Source: JAKEHA01 sp964560355
GTDB taxonomy: Bacteria > Krumholzibacteriota > Krumholzibacteriia > WVZY01 > JAKEHA01
NCBI GenBank assembly: GCA_964560355.1
Contig: CAZLLI010000125.1
Location: 1-6,718, forward strand
DNA: 6,718 nt
Direction of reading: 5' to 3'
Each line of letters begins with the position of its first letter. Position 1 is the stretch's first letter. This document shows positions 1 to 5,116 of this stretch, one piece after another. The notes under the pieces are model-generated. The model had not been told where the DNA came from and did not search any database. It saw only the letters and a list, made by a program, of their open reading frames with translations. Made by a program: the position numbers and the translations under genes.

Positions 1-728
1 CCGCGCGTGCGGTCCTGGAAGATGCGGTTCTTGACCACCAAGCCCTTCACGTCCGCGATGGCGGAGGGAATCTCTTTGATCACGGTCTTCACGTTGTCGC
101 GCCAGCCGGCCGGCAAGTCCCACGCCAGTCCGCCCACGCGCGTGTACGAGTACGTCAAGCGCGCGCCGGTGAGCGCTTCGAGCAGCTCGTTCAACTTGTC
201 GCGCGCGTTGTAGAAGTACCAGAAGTTCGTGAGCGCGCCGATGTCGACGATGGTCGTCCCGACGCAAATCATGTGATCCATGATGCGCTGGATCTCCATG
301 ATGATGAGCCGGATCATCTGGGTGCGCGCCGGCACCTCGAGGCCCATCATGCGCTCGACCGCCTTGCAGAAGGCGACGTTGTTGACAAGCCCGCTGCAGT
401 AATTCAAACGGTCGGTGTACGGGATCACCTGGTTGTACTGTTTGGTCTCGACGATCTTCTCGAAGCCCCGGTGGAGGTAGCCGACGTCGACACCCGCCTT
501 CTCGACCGTCTCGCCCTCGAGCTGTGCGTACACGCGAAACGTCCCGTGCGTGGCTGGGTGCGTGGGGCCGATGTTGATGAACATCGGCATGGTGTTGATA
601 TCGGGCAGCTGCAGTCCCTCGTCGAAGTCGTCGCGCGACGGATCGACGTCGTGGTCGAAGTCGCGCGCCGAATACGGCGCCGGCGCTTCCTTGGGGACGA
701 AGTCCTGGATGTTGTACTTGTCGGTCAT
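1..728 (-). CDS. nuoD: NADH-quinone oxidoreductase subunit D, N-terminal 242 residues (partial)
   Basis: This is the 49-kDa-type subunit of complex I, in the peripheral arm, where with NuoB it forms the quinone-binding pocket next to cluster N2. The visible part starts with about 45 hydrophilic, acidic residues. It then has the family signature NIGPTHPATHG (52-62), LEGE (70-73), GYLHRGFEKI (83-92), PYTDRLNYCSG (103-113), VPARTQMIR (132-140) and TRVGG (196-200). His61, Tyr110 and Asp162 have the same spacing as the known quinone-site residues of bovine 49 kDa (His59, Tyr108, Asp160). The ATG at 728 lies 1 nt after the nuoC stop (TGA C ATG) with only a weak upstream GAG, so translation is probably coupled to nuoC. 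NuoC and NuoD are separate here, not fused as in E. coli. The gene continues past the left edge, so the C-terminal part is not visible. The identification is firm. Confidence 0.97.
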   Translation of the reverse strand, partial: MTDKYNIQDFVPKEAPAPYSARDFDHDVDPSRDDFDEGLQLPDINTMPMFINIGPTHPATHGTFRVYAQLEGETVEKAGVDVGYLHRGFEKIVETKQYNQVIPYTDRLNYCSGLVNNVAFCKAVERMMGLEVPARTQMIRLIIMEIQRIMDHMICVGTTIVDIGALTNFWYFYNARDKLNELLEALTGARLTYSYTRVGGLAWDLPAGWRDNVKTVIKEIPSAIADVKGLVVKNRIFQDRTR

Positions 729-729
729 G

Positions 730-1260
730 TCAGCGCGGCTCGTTCAGCTCTTCGGTCATGTCGGAGGTGGTCGCGCACCACTGCCCGCCCATCAGCGGGT
801 AGTCCTTGCGCAGCGGGTGTCCCACGAATTCGTGGTGCGTGAGCAACCGCTTCAGACACGGGTGCCCGACGAAATTGAATCCGAACATCTCGAACGCTTC
901 ACGCTCGGCCCAGTTGGCCGACTTCCACAGGTCGGTGGCCGTGGGAACATCCAGGTCGAGTTCCGAGACCGGGACTTCGACACGCACGCGCACGTCGTCG
1001 GGGGTCGAGTAGAGCATGTAGGCGAGCTCGAAGCGTTCGCGGAACTTCGGGAGGTTCATGCAGTCGACGCCGGCGATGTCGAGCAGCAGATTGAAACGTC
1101 GCTCGTTCTTCAAGAACGCGAGCACGTCGTGGACGGCGCCCCTATCGACGACGACGGTGCAGTCGTCGTAGGAGCGATCGACGTCGAGGATCTTCGCGCC
1201 GAAGCGGTTCTTGATCTCGGCGACGAGGGCGTCGTGTTTGGGAGTTTCTTTGCTGGCCAC
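730..1260 (-). CDS. nuoC: NADH-quinone oxidoreductase subunit C
   Basis: This is the 30-kDa-type subunit of the complex I peripheral arm. It carries no cofactor and contacts NuoD and NuoB. It has 176 residues with the usual two-part architecture: an alpha/beta N-terminal domain (about 10-105), then the conserved segment EREAFEMFGFNFVGHP (119-134), RLL (138-140) and GHPLRKDYPL (147-156). The frame stays open far upstream, through an antisense-like shadow of nuoB, so the start has to be inferred. GTG at 1260 gives MASKETPKHD and places the gene 26 nt after the nuoB stop; a weak GAG sits 9 nt ahead. No in-frame ATG lies nearby. The tail after RKDYPL is short and ends 1 nt before nuoD. The family call is firm; the start codon is likely but not certain. 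Confidence 0.95.
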   Translation of the reverse strand: MASKETPKHDALVAEIKNRFGAKILDVDRSYDDCTVVVDRGAVHDVLAFLKNERRFNLLLDIAGVDCMNLPKFRERFELAYMLYSTPDDVRVRVEVPVSELDLDVPTATDLWKSANWAEREAFEMFGFNFVGHPCLKRLLTHHEFVGHPLRKDYPLMGGQWCATTSDMTEELNEPR

Positions 1261-1286
1261 GTTTGTGTTCTCGTGCGACGCGTTCG

Positions 1287-1832
1287 CTAGCTGTCGCGCA
1301 TCTTTTCGACCACTTCGTGCCGGCGGTGCACGCCGCGCTTGGGCACGGGCTCCTTGTCGATGCGCTCCTGGAGCTTCATGATGGCGTGCAGGATTGCTTC
1401 GGGTCGCGGCGGGCAGCCCGGAATGAACACGTCCACCGGAATGATCTGGTCGATGCCTTGCACGGTCGCGTAGTTGTCGTAAAAACCGCCCGAGCACGCG
1501 CACGCGCCCATCGAGATCACGTACTTGGGCTCCGCGATCTGGTCGTAGATCTTCTTCAAGACCGGCGCGAGCTTGTAATTGATGGTGCCGGCGACCAGGA
1601 TCATGTCGGACTGGCGCGGCGAGAAGCGCACCAGCTCGGCGCCGAAGCGCGAAATGTCGAACTTGCTCGACACCACGCCCATGAATTCGATGGCGCAGCA
1701 CGCGGTGCCGAACGGGAGCGGCCACAGCGAATTCTTGCGCCCCCAACGCACCACTTCGTCGAGGCGCGTGGTGATGAGCCCGGTTTCGTTCTTGGTCTCG
1801 AAGCCGACGAGTCCGGTGTCCCTTACTCCCAT
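1287..1832 (-). CDS. nuoB: NADH-quinone oxidoreductase subunit B (cluster N2 subunit)
   Basis: NuoB holds the terminal [4Fe-4S] cluster N2, which passes electrons to quinone. The protein has 181 residues from MGVRDTGLVG. The expected ligands are present: the tandem Cys45-Cys46 in FGTACCAIEFM (41-51), Cys111 in SMGACACSGG (107-116), and Cys140 in PGCPPRPE (138-145). Other family landmarks are RFSPRQSDM (69-77), VAGTINYK (80-87) and KLAPVLKKIYDQ (87-98). Cys113 is an extra cysteine at a site usually Asn or Ser. The chosen ATG at 1832 overlaps the last 10 nt of nuoA and has AAGGGAG 7 nt upstream. A longer reading to 1943 adds an Arg-rich stretch unlike NuoB and is rejected. The basic C-terminal tail (KEPVPKRGVHRRHE) is not a conserved feature I recognise. 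Confidence 0.97.
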   Translation of the reverse strand: MGVRDTGLVGFETKNETGLITTRLDEVVRWGRKNSLWPLPFGTACCAIEFMGVVSSKFDISRFGAELVRFSPRQSDMILVAGTINYKLAPVLKKIYDQIAEPKYVISMGACACSGGFYDNYATVQGIDQIIPVDVFIPGCPPRPEAILHAIMKLQERIDKEPVPKRGVHRRHEVVEKMRDS

Positions 1833-2185
1833 TCCAGCGCTCCCTTCTTCCATATGTAGAATAAACCGAGCAACAGGATGGCGAGGAAGATGGTCATCTC
1901 GACGAAGCCGAACACGCCGAGCTCGCGGAACAAGACCGCCCACGGAAAGATGAAGACGGCTTCGATGTCGAAGATGATGAAGAGCAGCGCCACCAGGAAG
2001 AAGCGCACCGAGAAGCGGTGGCGCGTGTCGCCGAGTGATTCGATGCCGCTCTCGAAGGGCGTCATCTTGCGCGGGCTCGGCTGGCGCGGACCGGTCACCC
2101 CCGCGATGGCCAACATGATCAGCGGGATCATGAAGGCGAGCAGGAACAACACGAGCGCGGGCAAGTATTTGAGCGTGAGCTCCAT
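1823..2185 (-). CDS. nuoA: NADH-quinone oxidoreductase subunit A
   Basis: NuoA (ND3 homologue) is a small membrane subunit at the junction of the membrane and peripheral arms of complex I. It has 120 residues with three predicted membrane helices (about 8-30, 61-84 and 90-112). The first cytoplasmic loop carries MTPFESG (41-47), where many homologues have PYECG; the Ser form also occurs in E. coli NuoA. The second helix contains the acidic FDIEA motif (Asp73, Glu75), and the C-terminus is the typical YIWKKGALEW. ATG at 2185 was chosen because it begins just before the first helix. A TTG at 2269 would add a hydrophilic stretch atypical of the family. No good Shine-Dalgarno sequence precedes this ATG. 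It is the first nuo gene here, so transcription of the operon should start in 2186-2410. Confidence 0.96.
   Translation of the reverse strand: MELTLKYLPALVLFLLAFMIPLIMLAIAGVTGPRQPSPRKMTPFESGIESLGDTRHRFSVRFFLVALLFIIFDIEAVFIFPWAVLFRELGVFGFVEMTIFLAILLLGLFYIWKKGALEWE
1840..1846 (-). promoter_or_regulatory. Ribosome-binding site of nuoB
   Basis: AAGGGAG on the minus strand lies 7 nt before the ATG at 1832, inside the end of nuoA. It fixes the nuoB start that overlaps nuoA and argues against the longer in-frame alternatives. Confidence 0.75.
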
Positions 2186-2215
2186 GGTATTGCGTGCGTC
2201 GAGTTTGGGGTGGTC

Positions 2216-2261
2216 GGGAAGTCTTCCCCGTGGGCTTGTAACGCTATTCACAAAGACTTCC
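2216..2261 (-). repeat. Inverted repeats in the nuo leader
   Basis: GGAAGTCTT at 2217-2225 and AAGACTTCC at 2253-2261 are exact 9-bp inverted copies 27 nt apart. The proximal copy is itself nearly palindromic: GGGAAG-T-CTTCCC at 2216-2228. In the predicted nuo transcript the distal arm lies right at the inferred 5' end, so the RNA could fold either into a long-loop stem or into a small local hairpin about 30 nt before nuoA. Alternatively the dyad is a protein-binding site. The function is unknown. Confidence 0.4.
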
Positions 2262-2267
2262 GACACC

Positions 2268-2297
2268 AAGGTACTCCGAATTCCCGCGGAGTGTCAA
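2268..2297 (-). promoter_or_regulatory. Candidate sigma70-type promoter of the nuo operon
   Basis: On the minus strand a perfect TTGACA (2297-2292) is followed after 18 nt by TACCTT (2273-2268), which matches TATAAT at three of six positions. A start near 2261 would give a leader of about 75 nt before nuoA. The -35 is strong and the -10 weak, so this is a sequence-based guess. Confidence 0.45.
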
Positions 2298-2410
2298 CGC
2301 TCGCTTCGCGGCCCTGCCCCACGCGTGATAGAGTCGCCCCCATGCGCGCGCGACGCCGCCCCGCTGTTGCAGCCAACGCCATGCCGAGAAACCGGTTAGG
2401 CCTCTAAGAG

Positions 2411-3145
2411 ATGTTTCCCCTCAAGGACCACAACCCGACCCGCACGCGCCCCTACGTCACGATGGTGCTCATAGCGATCAACGTAGTGGTGTTCCTCTAC
2501 GAAATGATGCTGGGCGACCGGCTGGAAGGATTCGTCGCCGCGTGGGGTGCGATTCCCTACGAGATCGTCCACTTCGAAGACCTGGTGGGAAACGTGGGCG
2601 GGTCGTTCACGCACACGGTCGGTCCGTCCTTCATTCCCATCACACTCATCACGTCGATGTTCATGCACGGGAGCATCATGCACATCTTCGGCAACATGCT
2701 GTACCTCTGGATCTTCGGCAACAACGTCGAAGACGTCCTCGGCCACCTGAAGTATCTCTTCTTCTATATTGCGTGCGGGTTGCTGGCGGCGTTGGCGCAC
2801 ATTCTCTTCAATCCTAATTCGACCGTGCCGACAGTGGGCGCGAGCGGCGCCATCGCGGGCGTGCTGGGCGCGTACATGGTGATGTACCCGCGCGCGCGCG
2901 TGCTCTCGCTCGTCTTCCTCGGCATCTTCATCCGCCTCATGGAGATTCCGGCCGCGGTGCTCTTGGTGGTGTGGTTCGCGATCCAGTCGCTGCAGGGATT
3001 CCTGTCGCTCGGCGTGCACGAGATGACGGGGGGCGTCGCGTGGTTCGCGCACATCGGGGGCTTCGTGGCGGGCGCGGCGCTTTCCTTCGCGCTCGCGGGG
3101 CCGCGCATCCGCGAGATCCGCGAACGCGGCCGCTACGACGACTGA
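2411..3145 (+). CDS. Rhomboid family intramembrane serine protease
   Basis: Rhomboids are integral membrane proteases that cut transmembrane substrates with a Ser-His dyad. This protein has 244 residues and about six helices: TM1 17-34, TM2 75-102, TM3 113-133, TM4 141-159, TM5 within 164-195, and TM6 208-230. The catalytic serine is Ser145 in TVGASGAIAG (141-150). The partner is His214 in WFAHIGGFVAG (211-221). TM2 has HGSIMHIFGNMLYLW (86-100) with the conserved His91-x3-Asn95, matching His150/Asn154 of E. coli GlpG. The long loop between TM1 and TM2 and the short charged tail (REIRERGRYDD) fit the six-helix bacterial type. ATG at 2411 is preceded by AAGAG abutting it and AGG about 10 nt upstream, so initiation signals are weak. 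The gene is convergent with the phosphatase gene, 7 bp away. Its substrate cannot be deduced from context. Confidence 0.95.
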   Translation: MFPLKDHNPTRTRPYVTMVLIAINVVVFLYEMMLGDRLEGFVAAWGAIPYEIVHFEDLVGNVGGSFTHTVGPSFIPITLITSMFMHGSIMHIFGNMLYLWIFGNNVEDVLGHLKYLFFYIACGLLAALAHILFNPNSTVPTVGASGAIAGVLGAYMVMYPRARVLSLVFLGIFIRLMEIPAAVLLVVWFAIQSLQGFLSLGVHEMTGGVAWFAHIGGFVAGAALSFALAGPRIREIRERGRYDD

Positions 3146-3152
3146 CGTCGTC
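3137..3152. terminator. Small hairpin between two convergent genes
   Basis: GACGAC (3137-3142), loop TGAC, GTCGTC (3147-3152) form a perfect 6-bp stem. It contains the rhomboid stop codon in its loop and ends just before the stop of the convergent phosphatase gene. There is no U-tract on either side, so it may be a weak bidirectional terminator or chance. Confidence 0.25.
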
Positions 3153-3800
3153 CTACGGGAACAAGCGAAACGGGCGCCCCGGCATTTCGCGGAAGGCGCC
3201 GTTCAAGTGATGGATGTCGCCGAGTAAGTCGATGCGCGCGCGCCCCTGCGGGAACAACACCCGCGTCACGGAGCCGTTCCGAATCTTGAAGCTCCACAAG
3301 TCGTCGAGCTTCATGCCGAGCGCGAACGTCAGGTAGGCGCAGATGACGCCGCCGTGGGTGACGATCGCGATCTCGCCGTCGGCGTGCGCGGCGCGAATGC
3401 CGCCGATCTCGCGCGCGACGCGGCGCCGAAACTGCCCCACCGTCTCCGCGCCGGGAATGCGCACCGCGCTTGGGCGGTGGAACCACAACTCGACTTCGCG
3501 CGGGTAGCGCCGGCGTAGCGTGGTCGCCTTCTCGCCTTCCCACTTCCCCAATCGAATCTCGCGCAGTCCTTCGCGCGGTTCGATCGCGAGCGCGTCGCCG
3601 AACGCGAGGCGCGCGGTCTGCATGGTGCGCTTCGACGGACTCGCGTACGCGGCGACGAAGTCGACGTAGTCGAGGCGCCGGCCGATGCGCTGCGCCTGCT
3701 CTTTGCCGAGCCGGCTCAAGGTCGACTCGGTGTGTCCCTGGACGCGCCCATGGCGGTTGAAGCCGGTTTCGGCGTGGCGAATGAGATAGAGCACTTGCAT
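3153..3800 (-). CDS. Histidine phosphatase family protein (phosphoglycerate mutase-like)
   Basis: This enzyme family transfers phosphate through a phosphohistidine; members range from phosphoglycerate mutases to broad phosphatases and CobC-type enzymes. The 215-residue cytoplasmic protein begins with the signature YLIRHAETGFN (5-15), in which Arg8-His9 are catalytic. It continues with LSRLGKEQAQ (28-37), SPSKRTMQTA (54-63, Arg58 binding phosphate), LREIRLGKWEG (79-89, Glu81 the likely acid), PGAET (116-120) and the second histidine His149 in IVTHGGV (146-152). This layout is closer to the CobC/phosphatase branch than to glycolytic dPGM, which has about 30 more residues. ATG at 3800 starts exactly at the first strand, and no Shine-Dalgarno sequence lies upstream. 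A promoter-like element ends 9 nt before it. It is divergent from the methyltransferase gene. The substrate is unknown. Confidence 0.93.
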   Translation of the reverse strand: MQVLYLIRHAETGFNRHGRVQGHTESTLSRLGKEQAQRIGRRLDYVDFVAAYASPSKRTMQTARLAFGDALAIEPREGLREIRLGKWEGEKATTLRRRYPREVELWFHRPSAVRIPGAETVGQFRRRVAREIGGIRAAHADGEIAIVTHGGVICAYLTFALGMKLDDLWSFKIRNGSVTRVLFPQGRARIDLLGDIHHLNGAFREMPGRPFRLFP

Positions 3801-3809
3801 GGCCGGTCG

Positions 3810-3838
3810 AAGATAGGGACTTGGTCGCGGGCTGTCCA
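3810..3838 (-). promoter_or_regulatory. Candidate promoter of the phosphatase gene, leaderless position
   Basis: On the minus strand TGGACA (3838-3833, five of six matches to TTGACA) lies 17 nt from TATCTT (3815-3810, four of six matches to TATAAT). Only 9 nt separate the -10 from the ATG at 3800, so the predicted transcript would start at or within about 2 nt of the start codon. Confidence 0.55.
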
Positions 3839-3850
3839 GGGGCGTATGCT
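3821..3850 (+). promoter_or_regulatory. Candidate promoter of the methyltransferase gene, leaderless position
   Basis: TTGGTC (3821-3826) and TATGCT (3845-3850) are separated by 18 nt. Eight nt follow the -10 before the ATG at 3859, which again implies a transcript with no leader. The -35 match is weak (three of six). This element overlaps the oppositely directed promoter of the phosphatase gene. Confidence 0.4.
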
Positions 3851-3858
3851 CCCCCGAG

Positions 3859-4494
3859 ATGATCCCGCTCGTCCCCGAACCGATCGAAGCCTATGCGGCG
3901 GCGCACACGACGCCCGAGCCCGCATTGTTCGCGGAGCTCGCCGCGGTCACGCGCGCGCGCACGCAGCATCCGCAGATGATGGTCGGTCACCTGGAGGGCG
4001 CGCTGCTCAAATTGCTGGTGCGCCTCGTGCGCGCGAAGCGCGTGCTCGAAATCGGCACCTTCACCGGCTACAGCGCGCTCGCGATGGCGGGCGGACTCCC
4101 CGACGACGGCGCGCTTGTCACCTGCGACATCGACCCGCAGGCGACCGCGATCGCGCGCTCGTTCTGGGACCGCAGCCCCGACGGCCGCAAGATCACGCTG
4201 GCGCTCGCGCCCGCGCTCGACACCATCCCGGCGCTCGCGGGACCCTTCGACCTCGTCTTCATCGACGCCGACAAGAGCAACTACGTGCGCTATTGGGAAG
4301 CGTGCGTGCCCAAGGTGCGCGCGGGTGGAGTGCTCCTCGCCGACAACGTCCTGTGGAGCGGCGAAGTGCTCGACCCCAAGTCCGACGACGCGCGCGCGCT
4401 GGACGCGTTCAATCGCCACGTGCTCGCCGACGCGCGCGTCGACGTGGTGGTACTACCGATCCGCGACGGCGTCACCGTCGCGGTCAAGAAATAG
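3859..4494 (+). CDS. SAM-dependent O-methyltransferase, CCoAOMT-like (class I)
   Basis: This is a soluble Rossmann-fold methyltransferase of the cation-dependent caffeoyl-CoA/catechol O-methyltransferase type. It has 211 residues, close to the usual length. Motif I is VLEIGTFTGYSALAM (62-76). The acidic ribose-binding position is in TCDIDP (88-93, Asp90 or Asp92). Predicted metal ligands are Asp136 in FDLVFIDADK (130-139) and Asp162-Asn163 in LLADNVLWSGEV (159-170); Lys139 fits the catalytic lysine of the family. The N-terminal segment with QMMVGHLEGALLKLLV (39-54) is the usual helical cap over the active site. ATG at 3859 has no Shine-Dalgarno sequence; an ATG at 3846 is out of frame. The next gene follows after 15 nt, so the two probably form an operon. 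The acceptor cannot be told from sequence; family members act on small catechols, polyketides or tRNA. Confidence 0.92.
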   Translation: MIPLVPEPIEAYAAAHTTPEPALFAELAAVTRARTQHPQMMVGHLEGALLKLLVRLVRAKRVLEIGTFTGYSALAMAGGLPDDGALVTCDIDPQATAIARSFWDRSPDGRKITLALAPALDTIPALAGPFDLVFIDADKSNYVRYWEACVPKVRAGGVLLADNVLWSGEVLDPKSDDARALDAFNRHVLADARVDVVVLPIRDGVTVAVKK

Positions 4495-4495
4495 C

Positions 4496-4505
4496 GGGGA
4501 GGAGG
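4496..4505 (+). promoter_or_regulatory. Strong ribosome-binding site for the gene at 4510
   Basis: GGGGAGGAGG, containing two overlapping GGAGG cores, lies 4-7 nt before the ATG at 4510. It is by far the strongest Shine-Dalgarno sequence in the window. It shows that the organism uses this signal for an internal operon gene while the first genes on either side lack one. Confidence 0.8.
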
Positions 4506-4509
4506 ACGC

Positions 4510-5001
4510 ATGATCTCCGCCTTTCTTCGCATCGTCGTCGCGAGCGCGTTCGTCATTCTGGTGGCGTGCGCGGTGGGGTTGTTCGTGATGGCGGGCGTCG
4601 CGCAGAGCCACGACGTGGTGCGGCTCCCGGTGCCGCCGTCGACGTTCATCGGGTCGTCGGCTCCCGCCGCGGCCTACGCGACCGCGTACGTGGCGCCGAT
4701 GCGCTACTCGACCTTCGCCAGCATCGAGCGCGTCGAGCAGCAGGCGTTCTTCCACGGCGAGAAGGAAGCCTTCCGCGACGAGCACGAATTGTCGTACCAA
4801 GGTACCAAGTGGGGATTGGGCTACACGATGTCGTACATCCTGGAGAAAGGCACCGAACCGCAAACGCTCACGGTCGCGCTGACGCTGAACCCGGTCGACC
4901 CGAAGGGGCAGGCCCGTTATCTCATCAAGGTTCTCAAACCGGTCATGCGCGGCTTGCTCCCGTACCTCCTCGACCGCATGGTGGTCCTGGCCCCCGATTG
5001 A
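4510..5001 (+). CDS. Membrane-anchored hypothetical protein
   Basis: I do not recognise this 163-residue protein. It opens with a hydrophobic segment (about 4-30, FLRIVVASAFVILVACAVGL and onward) that is either an uncleaved anchor or a signal peptide ending near AGVAQS. The rest would then be extracytoplasmic. The outer part is a mixed alpha/beta domain with a Pro-rich linker (PVPPS, 40-44), a strand-like central region (ELSYQGTKWGLGYTMSYIL, about 93-111), then TLTVALTLNPVDPKG (119-133), and a final helix rich in Leu and basic residues (ARYLIKVLKPVMRGLLPYLL, 134-153). A strand region followed by a long last helix loosely recalls SRPBCC/START-like folds, but no diagnostic motif supports this. 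The only cysteine lies in the membrane segment. The start is fixed by a very strong ribosome-binding site, and the gene follows the methyltransferase gene by 15 nt, suggesting cotranscription. Confidence 0.85.
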   Translation: MISAFLRIVVASAFVILVACAVGLFVMAGVAQSHDVVRLPVPPSTFIGSSAPAAAYATAYVAPMRYSTFASIERVEQQAFFHGEKEAFRDEHELSYQGTKWGLGYTMSYILEKGTEPQTLTVALTLNPVDPKGQARYLIKVLKPVMRGLLPYLLDRMVVLAPD

Positions 5002-5014
5002 GCGCCGGACACCC

Positions 5015-5054
5015 GGTTGCCCCGCCCGCCGCGACGCGCTATCATGCGGCAACC
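5015..5054. repeat. 7-bp inverted repeat flanking the dsbD-type promoter
   Basis: GGTTGCC (5015-5021) and GGCAACC (5048-5054) are perfect inverted copies 26 nt apart. The left arm covers most of the candidate -35 and the right arm sits at the expected transcription start. It could be a split operator, or a long-loop stem at the end of the preceding transcript; no U-tract follows. Confidence 0.35.
5017..5045 (+). promoter_or_regulatory. Candidate promoter of the dsbD-type gene
   Basis: TTGCCC (5017-5022, four of six matches to TTGACA) and TATCAT (5040-5045, five of six to TATAAT) have an ideal 17-nt spacer. A start near 5052 gives a leader of about 65 nt to the ATG at 5117. It lies just past the stop codon of the preceding gene, so the dsbD-type gene probably has its own transcription start. 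Confidence 0.5.
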
Positions 5055-5063
5055 AACCGAGGT

Positions 5064-5094
5064 GGCGCGGTGTACCAAGGATGGCTCCCGCGCC
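5064..5094 (+). repeat. GC-only stem in the dsbD-type leader
   Basis: GGCGCGG (5064-5070) can pair with CCGCGCC (5088-5094) across a 17-nt loop. The loop holds an in-frame ATG at 5081 with AGG directly before it. The stem is 22 nt before the preferred start at 5117 and might affect translation, though GC-rich DNA often shows such stems by chance. Confidence 0.3.
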
Positions 5095-5116
5095 CGGAGT
5101 ATCTCCCAAATCCATT

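Noticed and set aside
550..1290. Plus-strand open frames opposite nuoC and nuoD
   Set aside because: They show no recognisable motif, and the minus strand encodes complete complex I signatures throughout.
1261..1746. An N-terminal extension of NuoC through the nuoB region
   Set aside because: The frame is open only because of base composition. The extension is Arg-rich, overlaps nuoB almost fully and has no counterpart in NuoC proteins.
1833..1943. A longer NuoB start inside nuoA
   Set aside because: The added residues are Arg-rich and unlike NuoB, while the ATG at 1832 has a good Shine-Dalgarno sequence and makes a normal 10-nt overlap with nuoA.
2390..2407. Short palindromes AACCGGTT and AGGCCT just before the rhomboid gene as an operator
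   Set aside because: They are 8 and 6 bp long and adjacent but not organised as repeats; such short palindromes are expected by chance.
3133..4419. A 428-codon minus-strand open frame across the phosphatase and methyltransferase genes
   Set aside because: It overlaps both genes in other frames, its translation is low-complexity Arg/His/Asp-rich, and it spans their divergent promoter region.
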